64,000 nucleotides of DNA, from positions 1 through 64,000 of the forward strand of contig JAKOON010000146.1 of assembly GCA_022577435.1 (NCBI GenBank), given 5' to 3'. Positions 24,508 to 40,100 of this stretch are shown piece after piece. Source of the stretch: Embiotoca jacksoni (taxonomy: Eukaryota > Chordata > Actinopteri > Embiotocidae). The translations under genes and the position numbers were made by a program. Numbering within the stretch: position 1 is the first letter of the stretch; each line of letters starts with the position of its first letter. The notes under the pieces are model-generated. The model did not search any database. It was given only the letters and a program-made list of their open reading frames with translations, and was not told the DNA's origin.

Positions 24508-27500
24508 CTTAAACTAAGTGTTTACAAACAAGTTTCATACTCAGAACTTTGGCAAATGGGATACACTACATGGGCAAAGTGGTTTCAAGTCACTTTGTGT
24601 GGACAATTTCACAGGAAACACAATGTTTCAAAAACAGCCTTATCTCAGCGAGAGAAGCTCAAAAACAGCATAAAACAGCTTTACGGCTTAAACTAAGTGT
24701 TTACGAACAAATTTCTTCATCACTACTATGGCAAATGGGATAAACAACATGGACAAAGTGGTTTCAAGTCACTTTGTGTGGATAATTTCACAGGAAACAC
24801 AATGTTTCAAAAACAGCCTTATCTCAGCGAGAGAAGCTGAAAAACAGCATAAAACTGCTTTACAGTGCCACAGCTTAAACAAAGTGTTTACGAACAAATT
24901 TCTTCATCAGCAAATGGGATACACTACATGGCCAATGTGGCTTCACTTTGTGTCTGCAAAAAACAGCATTTCAAGACTCACTTTCTCATCCTAATGTAAA
25001 ACTGCATCACAGCGCCAAGGCTTAAACTAAGTGTTTACAAACAAGTTTCATACTCAGAACTTTGTCAAATGGGATAACTACATGGGCAAAGTGGTTTCAA
25101 GTCACTTTGTGTGGACAATTTCACAGGAAACACAATGTTTCAAAAACAGCCTTATCTCAGCGAGAGAAGCTCAAAAACAGCATAAAACTGCTTTACAGTG
25201 CCAATGCTTAAACTAAGTGTTTACGAACAAATTTCTTCATCACTACTATGGCAAATGGGATAAACAACATGGACAAAGTGGTTTCAAGTCACTTTGTGTG
25301 GACAATTTCACAGGAAACACAATGTTTCAAAAACAGCCTTATCTCAGCGAGAGAAGCTGAAAAACATCATAAAACTGCTTTACAGTGCCACAGCTTAAAC
25401 TAAGTGTTTACGAACAAATTTCTTCATCAGCAAATGGGATACACTACATGGCCAATGTGGCTTCACTTTGTGTCTGCAATTACACAGAAAACAGCATTTC
25501 AAGACTCACTTTCTCATCCTAATGTAAAACTGCATCACAGAGCCACGGCTTAAACTAAGTGTTTACAAACAAGTTTCATACTCAGAACTTTGGCAAATGG
25601 GATACACTACATGGGCAAAGTGGTTTCAAGTCACTTTGTGTGGACAATTTCACAGGAAACACAATGTTTCAAAAACAGCCTTATCTCAGCGAGAGAAGCT
25701 CAAAAACAGCATAAAACTGCTTTACGGCTTAAACTAAGTGTTTACGAACAAATTTCTTCATCACTACTATGGCAAATGGGATAAACAACATGGACAAAGT
25801 GGTTTCAAGTCACTTTGTGTGGACAATTTCACAGGAAACACAATGTTTCAAAAACAGCCTTATCTCAGCGAGAGAAGCTCAAAAACAGCATAAAACTGCT
25901 TTACAGTGCCAAGGCTTAAACTAAGTGTTTACGAACAAATTTCTTCATCACTACTATGGCAAATGGGATAAACAACATGGACAAAGTGGTTTCAAGTCAC
26001 TTTGTGTGGACAATTTCACAGGAAACACAATGTTTCAAAAACAGCCTTATCTCAGCGAGAGAAGCTGAAAAACATCATAAAACTGCTTTACAGTGCCACA
26101 GCTTAAACAAAGTGTTTACGAACAAATTTCTTCATCAGCAAATGGGATACACTACATGGCCAATGTGGCTTCACTTTGTGTCTGCAATTACACAGAAAAC
26201 AGCATTTCAAGACTCACTTTCTCATCCTAATGTAAAACTGCATCACAGCGCCACGGCTTAAACTAAGTGTTTACAATCAAGTTTCATACTCAGAACTTTG
26301 GCAAATGGGATACACTACATGGGCAAAGTTGTTTCAAGTCACTTTGTGTGGACAATTTCACAGGAAACACAATGTTTCAAAAACAGCCTTATCTCAGCGA
26401 GAGAAGCTCAAAAACAGCATAAAACTGCTTTCCGGCTTAAACTAAGTGTTTACGAACAAATTTCTTCATCACTACTATGGCAAATGGGATAAACAACATG
26501 GACAAAGTGGTTTCAAGTCACTTTGTGTGGGCAATTTCACAGGAAACACAATGTTTAAAAAACAGCCTTATCTCAGCGAGAGAAGCTCAAAAACAGCATA
26601 AAACTGCTTTACAGTGCCAAGGCTTAAACTAAGTGTTTACGAACAAATTTCTTCATCACTACTATGGCAAATGGGATAAACAACATGGACAAAGTGGTTT
26701 CAAGTCACTTTGTGTGGACAATTTCACAGGAAACACAATGTTTCAAAAACAGCCTTATCTCAGCGAGAGAAGCTGAAAAACATCATAAAACTGCTTTACA
26801 GTGCCACAGCTTAAACTAAGTGTTTACGAACAAATTTCTTCATCAGCAAATGGGATACACTACATGGCCAATGTGGCTTCACTTTGTGTCTGCAATTACA
26901 CAGAAAACAGCATTTCAAGACTCACTTTCTCATCCTAATGTAAAACTGCATCACAGCGCCACGGCTTAAACTAAGTGTTTACAAACAAGTTTCATACTCA
27001 GAACTTTGGCAAATGGGATACACTACATGGGCAAAGTGGTTTCAAGTCACTTTGTGTGGACAATTTCACAGGAAACACAATGTTTCAAAAACAGCCTTAT
27101 CTCAGCGAGAGAAGCTCAAAAACAGCATAAAACTGCTTTACAGTGCCAAGGCTTAAACTAAGTGTTTACGAACAAATTTCTTCATCACTACTATGGCAAA
27201 TGGGATAAACAACATGGACAAAGTGGTTTCAAGTCACTTTGTGTGGACAATTTCACAGGAAAGACAATGTTTCAAAAACAGCCTTATCTCAGCGAGAGAA
27301 GCTGAAAAACAGCATAAAACTGCTTTACAGTGCCACAGCTTAAACAAAGTGTTTACGAACAAATTTCTTCATCAGCAAATGGGATACACTACATGGCCAA
27401 TGTGGCTTCACTTTGTGTCTGCAATTACACAGAAAACAGCATTTCAAGACTCACTTTCTCATCCTAATGTAAAACTGCATCACAGCGCCACGGCTTAAAC

Positions 27501-29974
27501 TAAGTGTTTACAATCAAGTTTCATACTCAGAACTTTGGCAAATGGGATACACTACATGGGCAAAGTTGTTTCAAGTCACTTTGTGTGGACAATTTCACAG
27601 GAAACACAATGTTTCAAAAACAGCCTTATCTCAGCGAGAGAAGCTCAAAAACAGCATAAAACTTCTTTACGGCTTAAACTAAGTGTTTACGAACAAATTT
27701 CTTCATCACTACTATATCAAATGGGATAAACAACATGGACAAAGTGGTTTCAAGTCACTTTGTGTGGACAATTTCACAGGAAACACAATGTTTCAAAAAC
27801 AGCCTTATCTCAGCGAGAGAAGCTCAAAAACAGCATAAAACTGCTTTACAGTGCCAAGGCTTAAACTAAGTGTTTACGAACAAATTTCTTCATCACTACT
27901 ATGGCAAATGGGATAAACAACATGGACAAAGTGGTTTCAAGTCACTTTGTGTGGACAATTTCACAGGAAACACAATGTTTCAAAAACAGCCTTATCTCAG
28001 CGAGAGAAGCTGAAAAACAGCATAAAACTGCTTTACAGTGCCACAGCTTAAACAAAGTGTTTACGAACAAATTTCTTCATCAGCAAATGGGATACACTAC
28101 ATGGCCAATGTGGCTTCACTTTGTGTCTGCAAAAAACAGCATTTCAAGACTCACTTTCTCATCCTAATGTAAAACTGCATCACAGCGCCAAGGCTTAAAC
28201 TAAGTGTTTACAAACAAGTTTCATACTCAGAACTTTGTCAAATGGGATAACTACATGGGCAAAGTGGTTTCAAGTCACTTTGTGTGGACAATTTCACAGG
28301 AAACACAATGTTTAAAAAACAGCCTTATCTCAGCGAGAGAAGCTCAAAAACAGCATAAAACTGCTTTACAGTGCCAATGCTTAAACTAAGTGTTTACGAA
28401 CAAATTTCTTCATCACTACTATGGCAAATGGGATAAACAACATGGACAAAGTCGTTTCAAGTCACTTTGTGTGGACAATTTCACAGGAAACACAATGTTT
28501 CAAAAACAGCCTTATATCAGCGAGAGAAGCTCAAAAACAGCATAAAACTGCTTTTCGGCTTAAACTAAGTGTTTACGAACAAATTTCTTCATCACTACTA
28601 TGGCAAATGGGATAAACAACATGGACAAAGTGGTTTCAAGTCACTTTGTGTGGACAATTTCACAGGAAACACAATGTTTCAAAAACAGCCTTATCTCAGC
28701 GAGAGAAGCTGAAAAACATCATAAAACTGCTTTACAGTGCCACAGCTTAAACTAAGTGTTTACGAACAAATTTCTTCATCAGCAAATGGGATACACTACA
28801 TGGCCAATGTGGCTTCACTTTGTGTCTGCAATTACACAGAAAACAGCATTTCAAGACTCACTTTCTCATCCTAATGTAAAACTGCATCACAGAGCCACGG
28901 CTTAAACTAAGTGTTTACAAACAAGTTTCATACTCAGAACTTTGGCAAATGGGATACACTACATGGGCAAAGTGGTTTCAAGTCACTTTGTGTGGACAAT
29001 TTCACAGGAAACACAATGTTTCAAAAACAGCCTTATCTCAGCGAGAGAAGATCAAAAACAGCATAAAACTGCTTTACGGCTTAAACTAAGTGTTTACGAA
29101 CAAATTTCTTCATCACTACTATGGCAAATGGGATAAACAACATGGACAAAGTGGTTTCAAGTCACTTTGTGTGGACAATTTCACAGGAAACACAATGTTT
29201 CAAAAACAGCCTTATCTCAGCGAGAGAAGCTCAAAAACAGCATAAAACTGCTTTACAGTGCCAATGCTTAAACTAAGTGTTTACGAACAAATTTCTTCAT
29301 CACTACTATGGCAAATGGGATAAACAACATGGACAAAGTGGTTTCAAGTCACTTTGTGTGGACAATTTCACAGGAAACACAATGTTTCAAAAACAGCCTT
29401 ATCTCAGCGAGAGAAGCTCAAAAACAGCATAAAACTGCTTTACGGCTTAAACTAAGTGTTTACGAACAAATTTCTTCATCACTACTATGGCAAATGGGAT
29501 AAACAACATGGACAAAGTGGTTTCAAGTCACTTTGTGTGGGCAATTTCACAGGAAACACAATGTTTCAAAAACAGCCTTATCTCAGCGAGAGAAGCTCAA
29601 AAACAGCATAAAACTGCTTTACAGTGCCAAGGCTTAAACTAAGTGTTTACGAACAAATTTCTTCATCACTACTATGGCAAATGGGATAAACAACATGGAC
29701 AAAGTGGTTTCAAGTCACTTTGTGTGGACAATTTCACAGGAAACACAATGTTTCAAAAACAGCCTTATCTCAGCGAGAGAAGCTGAAAAACATCATAAAA
29801 CTGCTTTACAGTGCCACAGCTTAAACTAAGTGTTTACGAACAAATTTCTTCATCAGCAAATGGGATACACTACATGGCCAATGTGGCTTCACTTTGTGTC
29901 TGCAATTACACAGAAAACAGCATTTCAAGACTCACTTTCTCATCCTAATGTAAAACTGCATCACAGCGCCACGG
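24508..29974 (+). repeat. 5,467-bp super-repeat, copy 1
   Basis: The units are 1041 (24508), 708 (25549), 708 (26257), 529 (26965, C187-A187-B155), 1407 (27494) and 1074 (28901). Their sum is 5,467 bp, which is the shift to copy 2. Markers shared with copies 2 and 3 include GGAAAGACAATG (near 27261), ACTATATCAAATG (near 27712), AAAGTCGTTTCAAG (near 28448) and GAAGATCAAA (near 29048). TTTAAAAAACAG in the D monomer near 28311 is private to this copy. Confidence 0.92.
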
Positions 29975-32900
29975 CTTAAACTAAGTGTTTACAAACAAGT
30001 TTCATACTCAGAACTTTGGCAAATGGGATACACTACATGGGCAAAGTGGTTTCAAGTCACTTTGTGTGGACAATTTCACAGGAAACACAATGTTTCAAAA
30101 ACAGCCTTATCTCAGCGAGAGAAGCTCAAAAACAGCATAAAACAGCTTTACGGCTTAAACTAAGTGTTTACGAACAAATTTCTTCATCACTACTATGGCA
30201 AATGGGATAAACAACATGGACAAAGTGGTTTCAAGTCACTTTGTGTGGATAATTTCACAGGAAACACAATGTTTCAAAAACAGCCTTATCTCAGCGAGAG
30301 AAGCTGAAAAACAGCATAAAACTGCTTTACAGTGCCACAGCTTAAACAAAGTGTTTACGAACAAATTTCTTCATCAGCAAATGGGATACACTACATGGCC
30401 AATGTGGCTTCACTTTGTGTCTGCAAAAAACAGCATTTCAAGACTCACTTTCTCATCCTAATGTAAAACTGCATCACAGCGCCAAGGCTTAAACTAAGTG
30501 TTTACAAACAAGTTTCATACTCAGAACTTTGTCAAATGGGATAACTACATGGGCAAAGTGGTTTCAAGTCACTTTGTGTGGACAATTTCACAGGAAACAC
30601 AATGTTTCAAAAACAGCCTTATCTCAGCGAGAGAAGCTCAAAAACAGCATAAAACTGCTTTACAGTGCCAATGCTTAAACTAAGTGTTTACGAACAAATT
30701 TCTTCATCACTACTATGGCAAATGGGATAAACAACATGGACAAAGTGGTTTCAAGTCACTTTGTGTGGACAATTTCACAGGAAACACAATGTTTCAAAAA
30801 CAGCCTTATCTCAGCGAGAGAAGCTGAAAAACATCATAAAACTGCTTTACAGTGCCACAGCTTAAACTAAGTGTTTACGAACAAATTTCTTCATCAGCAA
30901 ATGGGATACACTACATGGCCAATGTGGCTTCACTTTGTGTCTGCAATTACACAGAAAACAGCATTTCAAGACTCACTTTCTCATCCTAATGTAAAACTGC
31001 ATCACAGAGCCACGGCTTAAACTAAGTGTTTACAAACAAGTTTCATACTCAGAACTTTGGCAAATGGGATACACTACATGGGCAAAGTGGTTTCAAGTCA
31101 CTTTGTGTGGACAATTTCACAGGAAACACAATGTTTCAAAAACAGCCTTATCTCAGCGAGAGAAGCTCAAAAACAGCATAAAACTGCTTTACGGCTTAAA
31201 CTAAGTGTTTACGAACAAATTTCTTCATCACTACTATGGCAAATGGGATAAACAACATGGACAAAGTGGTTTCAAGTCACTTTGTGTGGACAATTTCACA
31301 GGAAACACAATGTTTCAAAAACAGCCTTATCTCAGCGAGAGAAGCTCAAAAACAGCATAAAACTGCTTTACAGTGCCAAGGCTTAAACTAAGTGTTTACG
31401 AACAAATTTCTTCATCACTACTATGGCAAATGGGATAAACAACATGGACAAAGTGGTTTCAAGTCACTTTGTGTGGACAATTTCACAGGAAACACAATGT
31501 TTCAAAAACAGCCTTATCTCAGCGAGAGAAGCTGAAAAACATCATAAAACTGCTTTACAGTGCCACAGCTTAAACAAAGTGTTTACGAACAAATTTCTTC
31601 ATCAGCAAATGGGATACACTACATGGCCAATGTGGCTTCACTTTGTGTCTGCAATTACACAGAAAACAGCATTTCAAGACTCACTTTCTCATCCTAATGT
31701 AAAACTGCATCACAGCGCCACGGCTTAAACTAAGTGTTTACAATCAAGTTTCATACTCAGAACTTTGGCAAATGGGATACACTACATGGGCAAAGTTGTT
31801 TCAAGTCACTTTGTGTGGACAATTTCACAGGAAACACAATGTTTCAAAAACAGCCTTATCTCAGCGAGAGAAGCTCAAAAACAGCATAAAACTGCTTTCC
31901 GGCTTAAACTAAGTGTTTACGAACAAATTTCTTCATCACTACTATGGCAAATGGGATAAACAACATGGACAAAGTGGTTTCAAGTCACTTTGTGTGGGCA
32001 ATTTCACAGGAAACACAATGTTTAAAAAACAGCCTTATCTCAGCGAGAGAAGCTCAAAAACAGCATAAAACTGCTTTACAGTGCCAAGGCTTAAACTAAG
32101 TGTTTACGAACAAATTTCTTCATCACTACTATGGCAAATGGGATAAACAACATGGACAAAGTGGTTTCAAGTCACTTTGTGTGGACAATTTCACAGGAAA
32201 CACAATGTTTCAAAAACAGCCTTATCTCAGCGAGAGAAGCTGAAAAACATCATAAAACTGCTTTACAGTGCCACAGCTTAAACTAAGTGTTTACGAACAA
32301 ATTTCTTCATCAGCAAATGGGATACACTACATGGCCAATGTGGCTTCACTTTGTGTCTGCAATTACACAGAAAACAGCATTTCAAGACTCACTTTCTCAT
32401 CCTAATGTAAAACTGCATCACAGCGCCACGGCTTAAACTAAGTGTTTACAAACAAGTTTCATACTCAGAACTTTGGCAAATGGGATACACTACATGGGCA
32501 AAGTGGTTTCAAGTCACTTTGTGTGGACAATTTCACAGGAAACACAATGTTTCAAAAACAGCCTTATCTCAGCGAGAGAAGCTCAAAAACAGCATAAAAC
32601 TGCTTTACAGTGCCAAGGCTTAAACTAAGTGTTTACGAACAAATTTCTTCATCACTACTATGGCAAATGGGATAAACAACATGGACAAAGTGGTTTCAAG
32701 TCACTTTGTGTGGACAATTTCACAGGAAAGACAATGTTTCAAAAACAGCCTTATCTCAGCGAGAGAAGCTGAAAAACAGCATAAAACTGCTTTACAGTGC
32801 CACAGCTTAAACAAAGTGTTTACGAACAAATTTCTTCATCAGCAAATGGGATACACTACATGGCCAATGTGGCTTCACTTTGTGTCTGCAATTACACAGA

Positions 32901-35900
32901 AAACAGCATTTCAAGACTCACTTTCTCATCCTAATGTAAAACTGCATCACAGCGCCACGGCTTAAACTAAGTGTTTACAATCAAGTTTCATACTCAGAAC
33001 TTTGGCAAATGGGATACACTACATGGGCAAAGTTGTTTCAAGTCACTTTGTGTGGACAATTTCACAGGAAACACAATGTTTCAAAAACAGCCTTATCTCA
33101 GCGAGAGAAGCTCAAAAACAGCATAAAACTTCTTTACGGCTTAAACTAAGTGTTTACGAACAAATTTCTTCATCACTACTATATCAAATGGGATAAACAA
33201 CATGGACAAAGTGGTTTCAAGTCACTTTGTGTGGACAATTTCACAGGAAACACAATGTTTCAAAAACAGCCTTATCTCAGCGAGAGAAGCTCAAAAACAG
33301 CATAAAACTGCTTTACAGTGCCAAGGCTTAAACTAAGTGTTTACGAACAAATTTCTTCATCACTACTATGGCAAATGGGATAAACAACATGGACAAAGTG
33401 GTTTCAAGTCACTTTGTGTGGACAATTTCACAGGAAACACAATGTTTCAAAAACAGCCTTATCTCAGCGAGAGAAGCTGAAAAACAGCATAAAACTGCTT
33501 TACAGTGCCACAGCTTAAACAAAGTGTTTACGAACAAATTTCTTCATCAGCAAATGGGATACACTACATGGCCAATGTGGCTTCACTTTGTGTCTGCAAA
33601 AAACAGCATTTCAAGACTCACTTTCTCATCCTAATGTAAAACTGCATCACAGCGCCAAGGCTTAAACTAAGTGTTTACAAACAAGTTTCATACTCAGAAC
33701 TTTGTCAAATGGGATAACTACATGGGCAAAGTGGTTTCAAGTCACTTTGTGTGGACAATTTCACAGGAAACACAATGTTTCAAAAACAGCCTTATCTCAG
33801 CGAGAGAAGCTCAAAAACAGCATAAAACTGCTTTACAGTGCCAATGCTTAAACTAAGTGTTTACGAACAAATTTCTTCATCACTACTATGGCAAATGGGA
33901 TAAACAACATGGACAAAGTCGTTTCAAGTCACTTTGTGTGGACAATTTCACAGGAAACACAATGTTTCAAAAACAGCCTTATATCAGCGAGAGAAGCTCA
34001 AAAACAGCATAAAACTGCTTTTCGGCTTAAACTAAGTGTTTACGAACAAATTTCTTCATCACTACTATGGCAAATGGGATAAACAACATGGACAAAGTGG
34101 TTTCAAGTCACTTTGTGTGGACAATTTCACAGGAAACACAATGTTTCAAAAACAGCCTTATCTCAGCGAGAGAAGCTGAAAAACATCATAAAACTGCTTT
34201 ACAGTGCCACAGCTTAAACTAAGTGTTTACGAACAAATTTCTTCATCAGCAAATGGGATACACTACATGGCCAATGTGGCTTCACTTTGTGTCTGCAATT
34301 ACACAGAAAACAGCATTTCAAGACTCACTTTCTCATCCTAATGTAAAACTGCATCACAGAGCCACGGCTTAAACTAAGTGTTTACAAACAAGTTTCATAC
34401 TCAGAACTTTGGCAAATGGGATACACTACATGGGCAAAGTGGTTTCAAGTCACTTTGTGTGGACAATTTCACAGGAAACACAATGTTTCAAAAACAGCCT
34501 TATCTCAGCGAGAGAAGATCAAAAACAGCATAAAACTGCTTTACGGCTTAAACTAAGTGTTTACGAACAAATTTCTTCATCACTACTATGGCAAATGGGA
34601 TAAACAACATGGACAAAGTGGTTTCAAGTCACTTTGTATGGACAATTTCACAGGAAACACAATGTTTCAAAAACAGCCTTATCTCAGCGAGAGAAGCTGA
34701 AAAACAGCATAAAACTGCTTTACAGTGCCACAGCTTAAACAAAGTGTTTACGAACAAATTTCTTCATCAGCAAATGGGATACACTACATGGCCAATGTGG
34801 CTTCACTTTGTGTCTGCAAAAAACAGCATTTCAAGACTCACTTTCTCATCCTAATGTAAAACTGCATCACAGCGCCAAGGCTTAAACTAAGTGTTTACAA
34901 ACAAGTTTCATACTCAGAACTTTGTCAAATGGGATAACTACATGGGCAAAGTGGTTTCAAGTCACTTTGTGTGGACAATTTCACAGGAAACACAATGTTT
35001 CAAAAACAGCCTTATCTCAGCGAGAGAAGCTCAAAAACAGCATAAAACTGCTTTACAGTGCCAATGCTTAAACTAAGTGTTTACGAACAAATTTCTTCAT
35101 CACTACTATGGCAAATGGGATAAACAACATGGACAAAGTCGTTTCAAGTCACTTTGTGTGGACAATTTCACAGGAAACACAATGTTTCAAAAACAGCCTT
35201 ATATCAGCGAGAGAAGCTCAAAAACAGCATAAAACTGCTTTTCGGCTAAACTAAGTGTTTACGAACAAATTTCTTCATCACTACTATGGCAAATGGGATA
35301 AACAACATGGACAAAGTGGTTTCAAGTCACTTTGTGTGGACAATTTCACAGGAAACACAATGTTTCAAAAACAGCCTTATCTCAGCGAGAGAAGCTGAAA
35401 AACATCATAAAACTGCTTTACAGTGCCACAGCTTAAACTAAGTGTTTACGAACAAATTTCTTCATCAGCAAATGGGATACACTACATGGCCAATGTGGCT
35501 TCACTTTGTGTCTGCAATTACACAGAAAACAGCATTTCAAGACTCACTTTCTCATCCTAATGTAAAACTGCATCACAGAGCCACGGCTTAAACTAAGTGT
35601 TTACAAACAAGTTTCATACTCAGAACTTTGGCAAATGGGATACACTACATGGCCAATGTGGCTTCACTTTGTGTCTGCAAAAAACAGCATTTCAAGACTC
35701 ACTTTCTCATCCTAATGTAAAACTGCATCACAGCGCCAAGGCTTAAACTAAGTGTTTACAAACAAGTTTCATACTCAGAACTTTGTCAAATGGGATAACT
35801 ACATGGGCAAAGTGGTTTCAAGTCACTTTGTGTGGACAATTTCACAGGAAACACAATGTTTCAAAAACAGCCTTATCTCAGCGAGAGAAGCTCAAAAACA

Positions 35901-37164
35901 GCATAAAACTGCTTTACAGTGCCAATGCTTAAACTAAGTGTTTACGAACAAATTTCTTCATCACTACTATGGCAAATGGGATAAACAACATGGACAAAGT
36001 GGTTTCAAGTCACTTTGTGTGGACAATTTCACAGGAAACACAATGTTTCAAAAACAGCCTTATCTCAGCGAGAGAAGCTCAAAAACAGCATAAAACTGCT
36101 TTACGGCTTAAACTAAGTGTTTACGAACAAATTTCTTCATCACTACTATGGCAAATGGGATAAACAACATGGACAAAGTGGTTTCAAGTCACTTTGTGTG
36201 GGCAATTTCACAGGAAACACAATGTTTCAAAAACAGCCTTATCTCAGCGAGAGAAGCTCAAAAACAGCATAAAACTGCTTTATAGTGCCAAGGCTTAAAC
36301 TAAGTGTTTACGAACAAATTTCTTCATCACTACTATGGCAAATGGGATAAACAACATGGACAAAGTGGTTTCAAGTCACTTTGTGTGGACAATTTCACAG
36401 GAAACACAATGTTTCAAAAACAGCCTTATCTCAGCGAGAGAAGCTGAAAAACATCATAAAACTGCTTTACAGTGCCACAGCTTAAACTAAGTGTTTACGA
36501 ACAAATTTCTTCATCAGCAAATGGGATACACTACATGGCCAATGTGGCTTCACTTTGTGTCTGCAATTACACAGAAAACAGCATTTCAAGACTCACTTTC
36601 TCATCCTAATGTAAAACTGCATCACAGCGCCACGGCTTAAACTAAGTGTTTACAAACAAGTTTCATACTCAGAACTTTGGCAAATGGGATACACTACATG
36701 GGCAAAGTGGTTTCAAGTCACTTTGTGTGGACAATTTCACAGGAAACACAATGTTTCAAAAACAGCCTTATCTCAGCGAGAGAAGCTCAAAAACAGCATA
36801 AAACTGCTTTACAGTGCCAAGGCTTAAACTAAGTGTTTACGAACAAATTTCTTCATCACTACTATGGCAAATGGGATAAACAACATGGACAAAGTGGTTT
36901 CAAGTCACTTTGTGTGGACAATTTCACAGGAAACACAATGTTTCAAAAACAGCCTTATCTCAGCGAGAGAAGCTGAAAAACATCATAAAACTGCTTTACA
37001 GTGCCACAGCTTAAACTAAGTGTTTACGAACAAATTTCTTCATCAGCAAATGGGATACACTACATGGCCAATGTGGCTTCACTTTGTGTCTGCAATTACA
37101 CAGAAAACAGCATTTCAAGACTCACTTTCTCATCCTAATGTAAAACTGCATCACAGCGCCACGG
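29975..37164 (+). repeat. Super-repeat copy 2 with a rearranged 3' end
   Basis: 29975-34367 repeats the first five units of copy 1 (1041, 708, 708, 529, 1407; 4,393 bp, shift 5,467). 34368-35586 is C179-A-B147-D-A179-A186-B155 (1,219 bp), shared with 41558-42776 but not with copy 1. 35587-35741 is a C/B chimera. 35742-36635 is D-A179-A-A-B, and 36636-37164 is a 529-bp unit C187-A-B. The A at 35246 begins CTAAAC, one T short; so does 42436, so this indel is inherited. Confidence 0.9.
35587..35741 (+). repeat. Chimeric C/B147 monomer
   Basis: The monomer opens as C (TTTACAAACAAG, CATACTCAGAACTTTGG), and after the shared stretch around GGGATACACTACATGG it continues as a short B (CCAATGTGGC, TCTGCAAAAAACAGC). 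Its length, 155 bp, is B147 plus the 8 bp by which the C start exceeds the B start. In the sister copy (from 42777) C179, A187 and B147 are separate, so 358 bp were removed here. The D monomer follows as usual. Confidence 0.93.
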
Positions 37165-40100
37165 CTTAAACTAAGTGTTTACAAACAAGTTTCATACTCA
37201 GAACTTTGGCAAATGGGATACACTACATGGGCAAAGTGGTTTCAAGTCACTTTGTGTGGACAATTTCACAGGAAACACAATGTTTCAAAAACAGCCTTAT
37301 CTCAGCGAGAGAAGCTCAAAAACAGCATAAAACAGCTTTACGGCTTAAACTAAGTGTTTACGAACAAATTTCTTCATCACTACTATGGCAAATGGGATAA
37401 ACAACATGGACAAAGTGGTTTCAAGTCACTTTGTGTGGATAATTTCACAGGAAACACAATGTTTCAAAAACAGCCTTATCTCAGCGAGAGAAGCTGAAAA
37501 ACAGCATAAAACTGCTTTACAGTGCCACAGCTTAAACAAAGTGTTTACGAACAAATTTCTTCATCAGCAAATGGGATACACTACATGGCCAATGTGGCTT
37601 CACTTTGTGTCTGCAAAAAACAGCATTTCAAGACTCACTTTCTCATCCTAATGTAAAACTGCATCACAGCGCCAAGGCTTAAACTAAGTGTTTACAAACA
37701 AGTTTCATACTCAGAACTTTGTCAAATGGGATAACTACATGGGCAAAGTGGTTTCAAGTCACTTTGTGTGGACAATTTCACAGGAAACACAATGTTTCAA
37801 AAACAGCCTTATCTCAGCGAGAGAAGCTCAAAAACAGCATAAAACTGCTTTACAGTGCCAATGCTTAAACTAAGTGTTTACGAACAAATTTCTTCATCAC
37901 TACTATGGCAAATGGGATAAACAACATGGACAAAGTGGTTTCAAGTCACTTTGTGTGGACAATTTCACAGGAAACACAATGTTTCAAAAACAGCCTTATC
38001 TCAGCGAGAGAAGCTGAAAAACATCATAAAACTGCTTTACAGTGCCACAGCTTAAACTAAGTGTTTACGAACAAATTTCTTCATCAGCAAATGGGATACA
38101 CTACATGGCCAATGTGGCTTCACTTTGTGTCTGCAATTACACAGAAAACAGCATTTCAAGACTCACTTTCTCATCCTAATGTAAAACTGCATCACAGAGC
38201 CACGGCTTAAACTAAGTGTTTACAAACAAGTTTCATACTCAGAACTTTGGCAAATGGGATACACTACATGGGCAAAGTGGTTTCAAGTCACTTTGTGTGG
38301 ACAATTTCACAGGAAACACAATGTTTCAAAAACAGCCTTATCTCAGCGAGAGAAGCTCAAAAACAGCATAAAACTGCTTTACGGCTTAAACTAAGTGTTT
38401 ACGAACAAATTTCTTCATCACTACTATGGCAAATGGGATAAACAACATGGACAAAGTGGTTTCAAGTCACTTTGTGTGGACAATTTCACAGGAAACACAA
38501 TGTTTCAAAAACAGCCTTATCTCAGCGAGAGAAGCTCAAAAACAGCATAAAACTGCTTTACAGTGCCAAGGCTTAAACTAAGTGTTTACGAACAAATTTC
38601 TTCATCACTACTATGGCAAATGGGATAAACAACATGGACAAAGTGGTTTCAAGTCACTTTGTGTGGACAATTTCACAGGAAACACAATGTTTCAAAAACA
38701 GCCTTATCTCAGCGAGAGAAGCTGAAAAACATCATAAAACTGCTTTACAGTGCCACAGCTTAAACAAAGTGTTTACGAACAAATTTCTTCATCAGCAAAT
38801 GGGATACACTACATGGCCAATGTGGCTTCACTTTGTGTCTGCAATTACACAGAAAACAGCATTTCAAGACTCACTTTCTCATCCTAATGTAAAACTGCAT
38901 CACAGCGCCACGGCTTAAACTAAGTGTTTACAATCAAGTTTCATACTCAGAACTTTGGCAAATGGGATACACTACATGGGCAAAGTTGTTTCAAGTCACT
39001 TTGTGTGGACAATTTCACAGGAAACACAATGTTTCAAAAACAGCCTTATCTCAGCGAGAGAAGCTCAAAAACAGCATAAAACTGCTTTCCGGCTTAAACT
39101 AAGTGTTTACGAACAAATTTCTTCATCACTACTATGGCAAATGGGATAAACAACATGGACAAAGTGGTTTCAAGTCACTTTGTGTGGGCAATTTCACAGG
39201 AAACACAATGTTTAAAAAACAGCCTTATCTCAGCGAGAGAAGCTCAAAAACAGCATAAAACTGCTTTACAGTGCCAAGGCTTAAACTAAGTGTTTACGAA
39301 CAAATTTCTTCATCACTACTATGGCAAATGGGATAAACAACATGGACAAAGTGGTTTCAAGTCACTTTGTGTGGACAATTTCACAGGAAACACAATGTTT
39401 CAAAAACAGCCTTATCTCAGCGAGAGAAGCTGAAAAACATCATAAAACTGCTTTACAGTGCCACAGCTTAAACTAAGTGTTTACGAACAAATTTCTTCAT
39501 CAGCAAATGGGATACACTACATGGCCAATGTGGCTTCACTTTGTGTCTGCAATTACACAGAAAACAGCATTTCAAGACTCACTTTCTCATCCTAATGTAA
39601 AACTGCATCACAGCGCCACGGCTTAAACTAAGTGTTTACAAACAAGTTTCATACTCAGAACTTTGGCAAATGGGATACACTACATGGGCAAAGTGGTTTC
39701 AAGTCACTTTGTGTGGACAATTTCACAGGAAACACAATGTTTCAAAAACAGCCTTATCTCAGCGAGAGAAGCTCAAAAACAGCATAAAACTGCTTTACAG
39801 TGCCAAGGCTTAAACTAAGTGTTTACGAACAAATTTCTTCATCACTACTATGGCAAATGGGATAAACAACATGGACAAAGTGGTTTCAAGTCACTTTGTG
39901 TGGACAATTTCACAGGAAAGACAATGTTTCAAAAACAGCCTTATCTCAGCGAGAGAAGCTGAAAAACAGCATAAAACTGCTTTACAGTGCCACAGCTTAA
40001 ACAAAGTGTTTACGAACAAATTTCTTCATCAGCAAATGGGATACACTACATGGCCAATGTGGCTTCACTTTGTGTCTGCAATTACACAGAAAACAGCATT

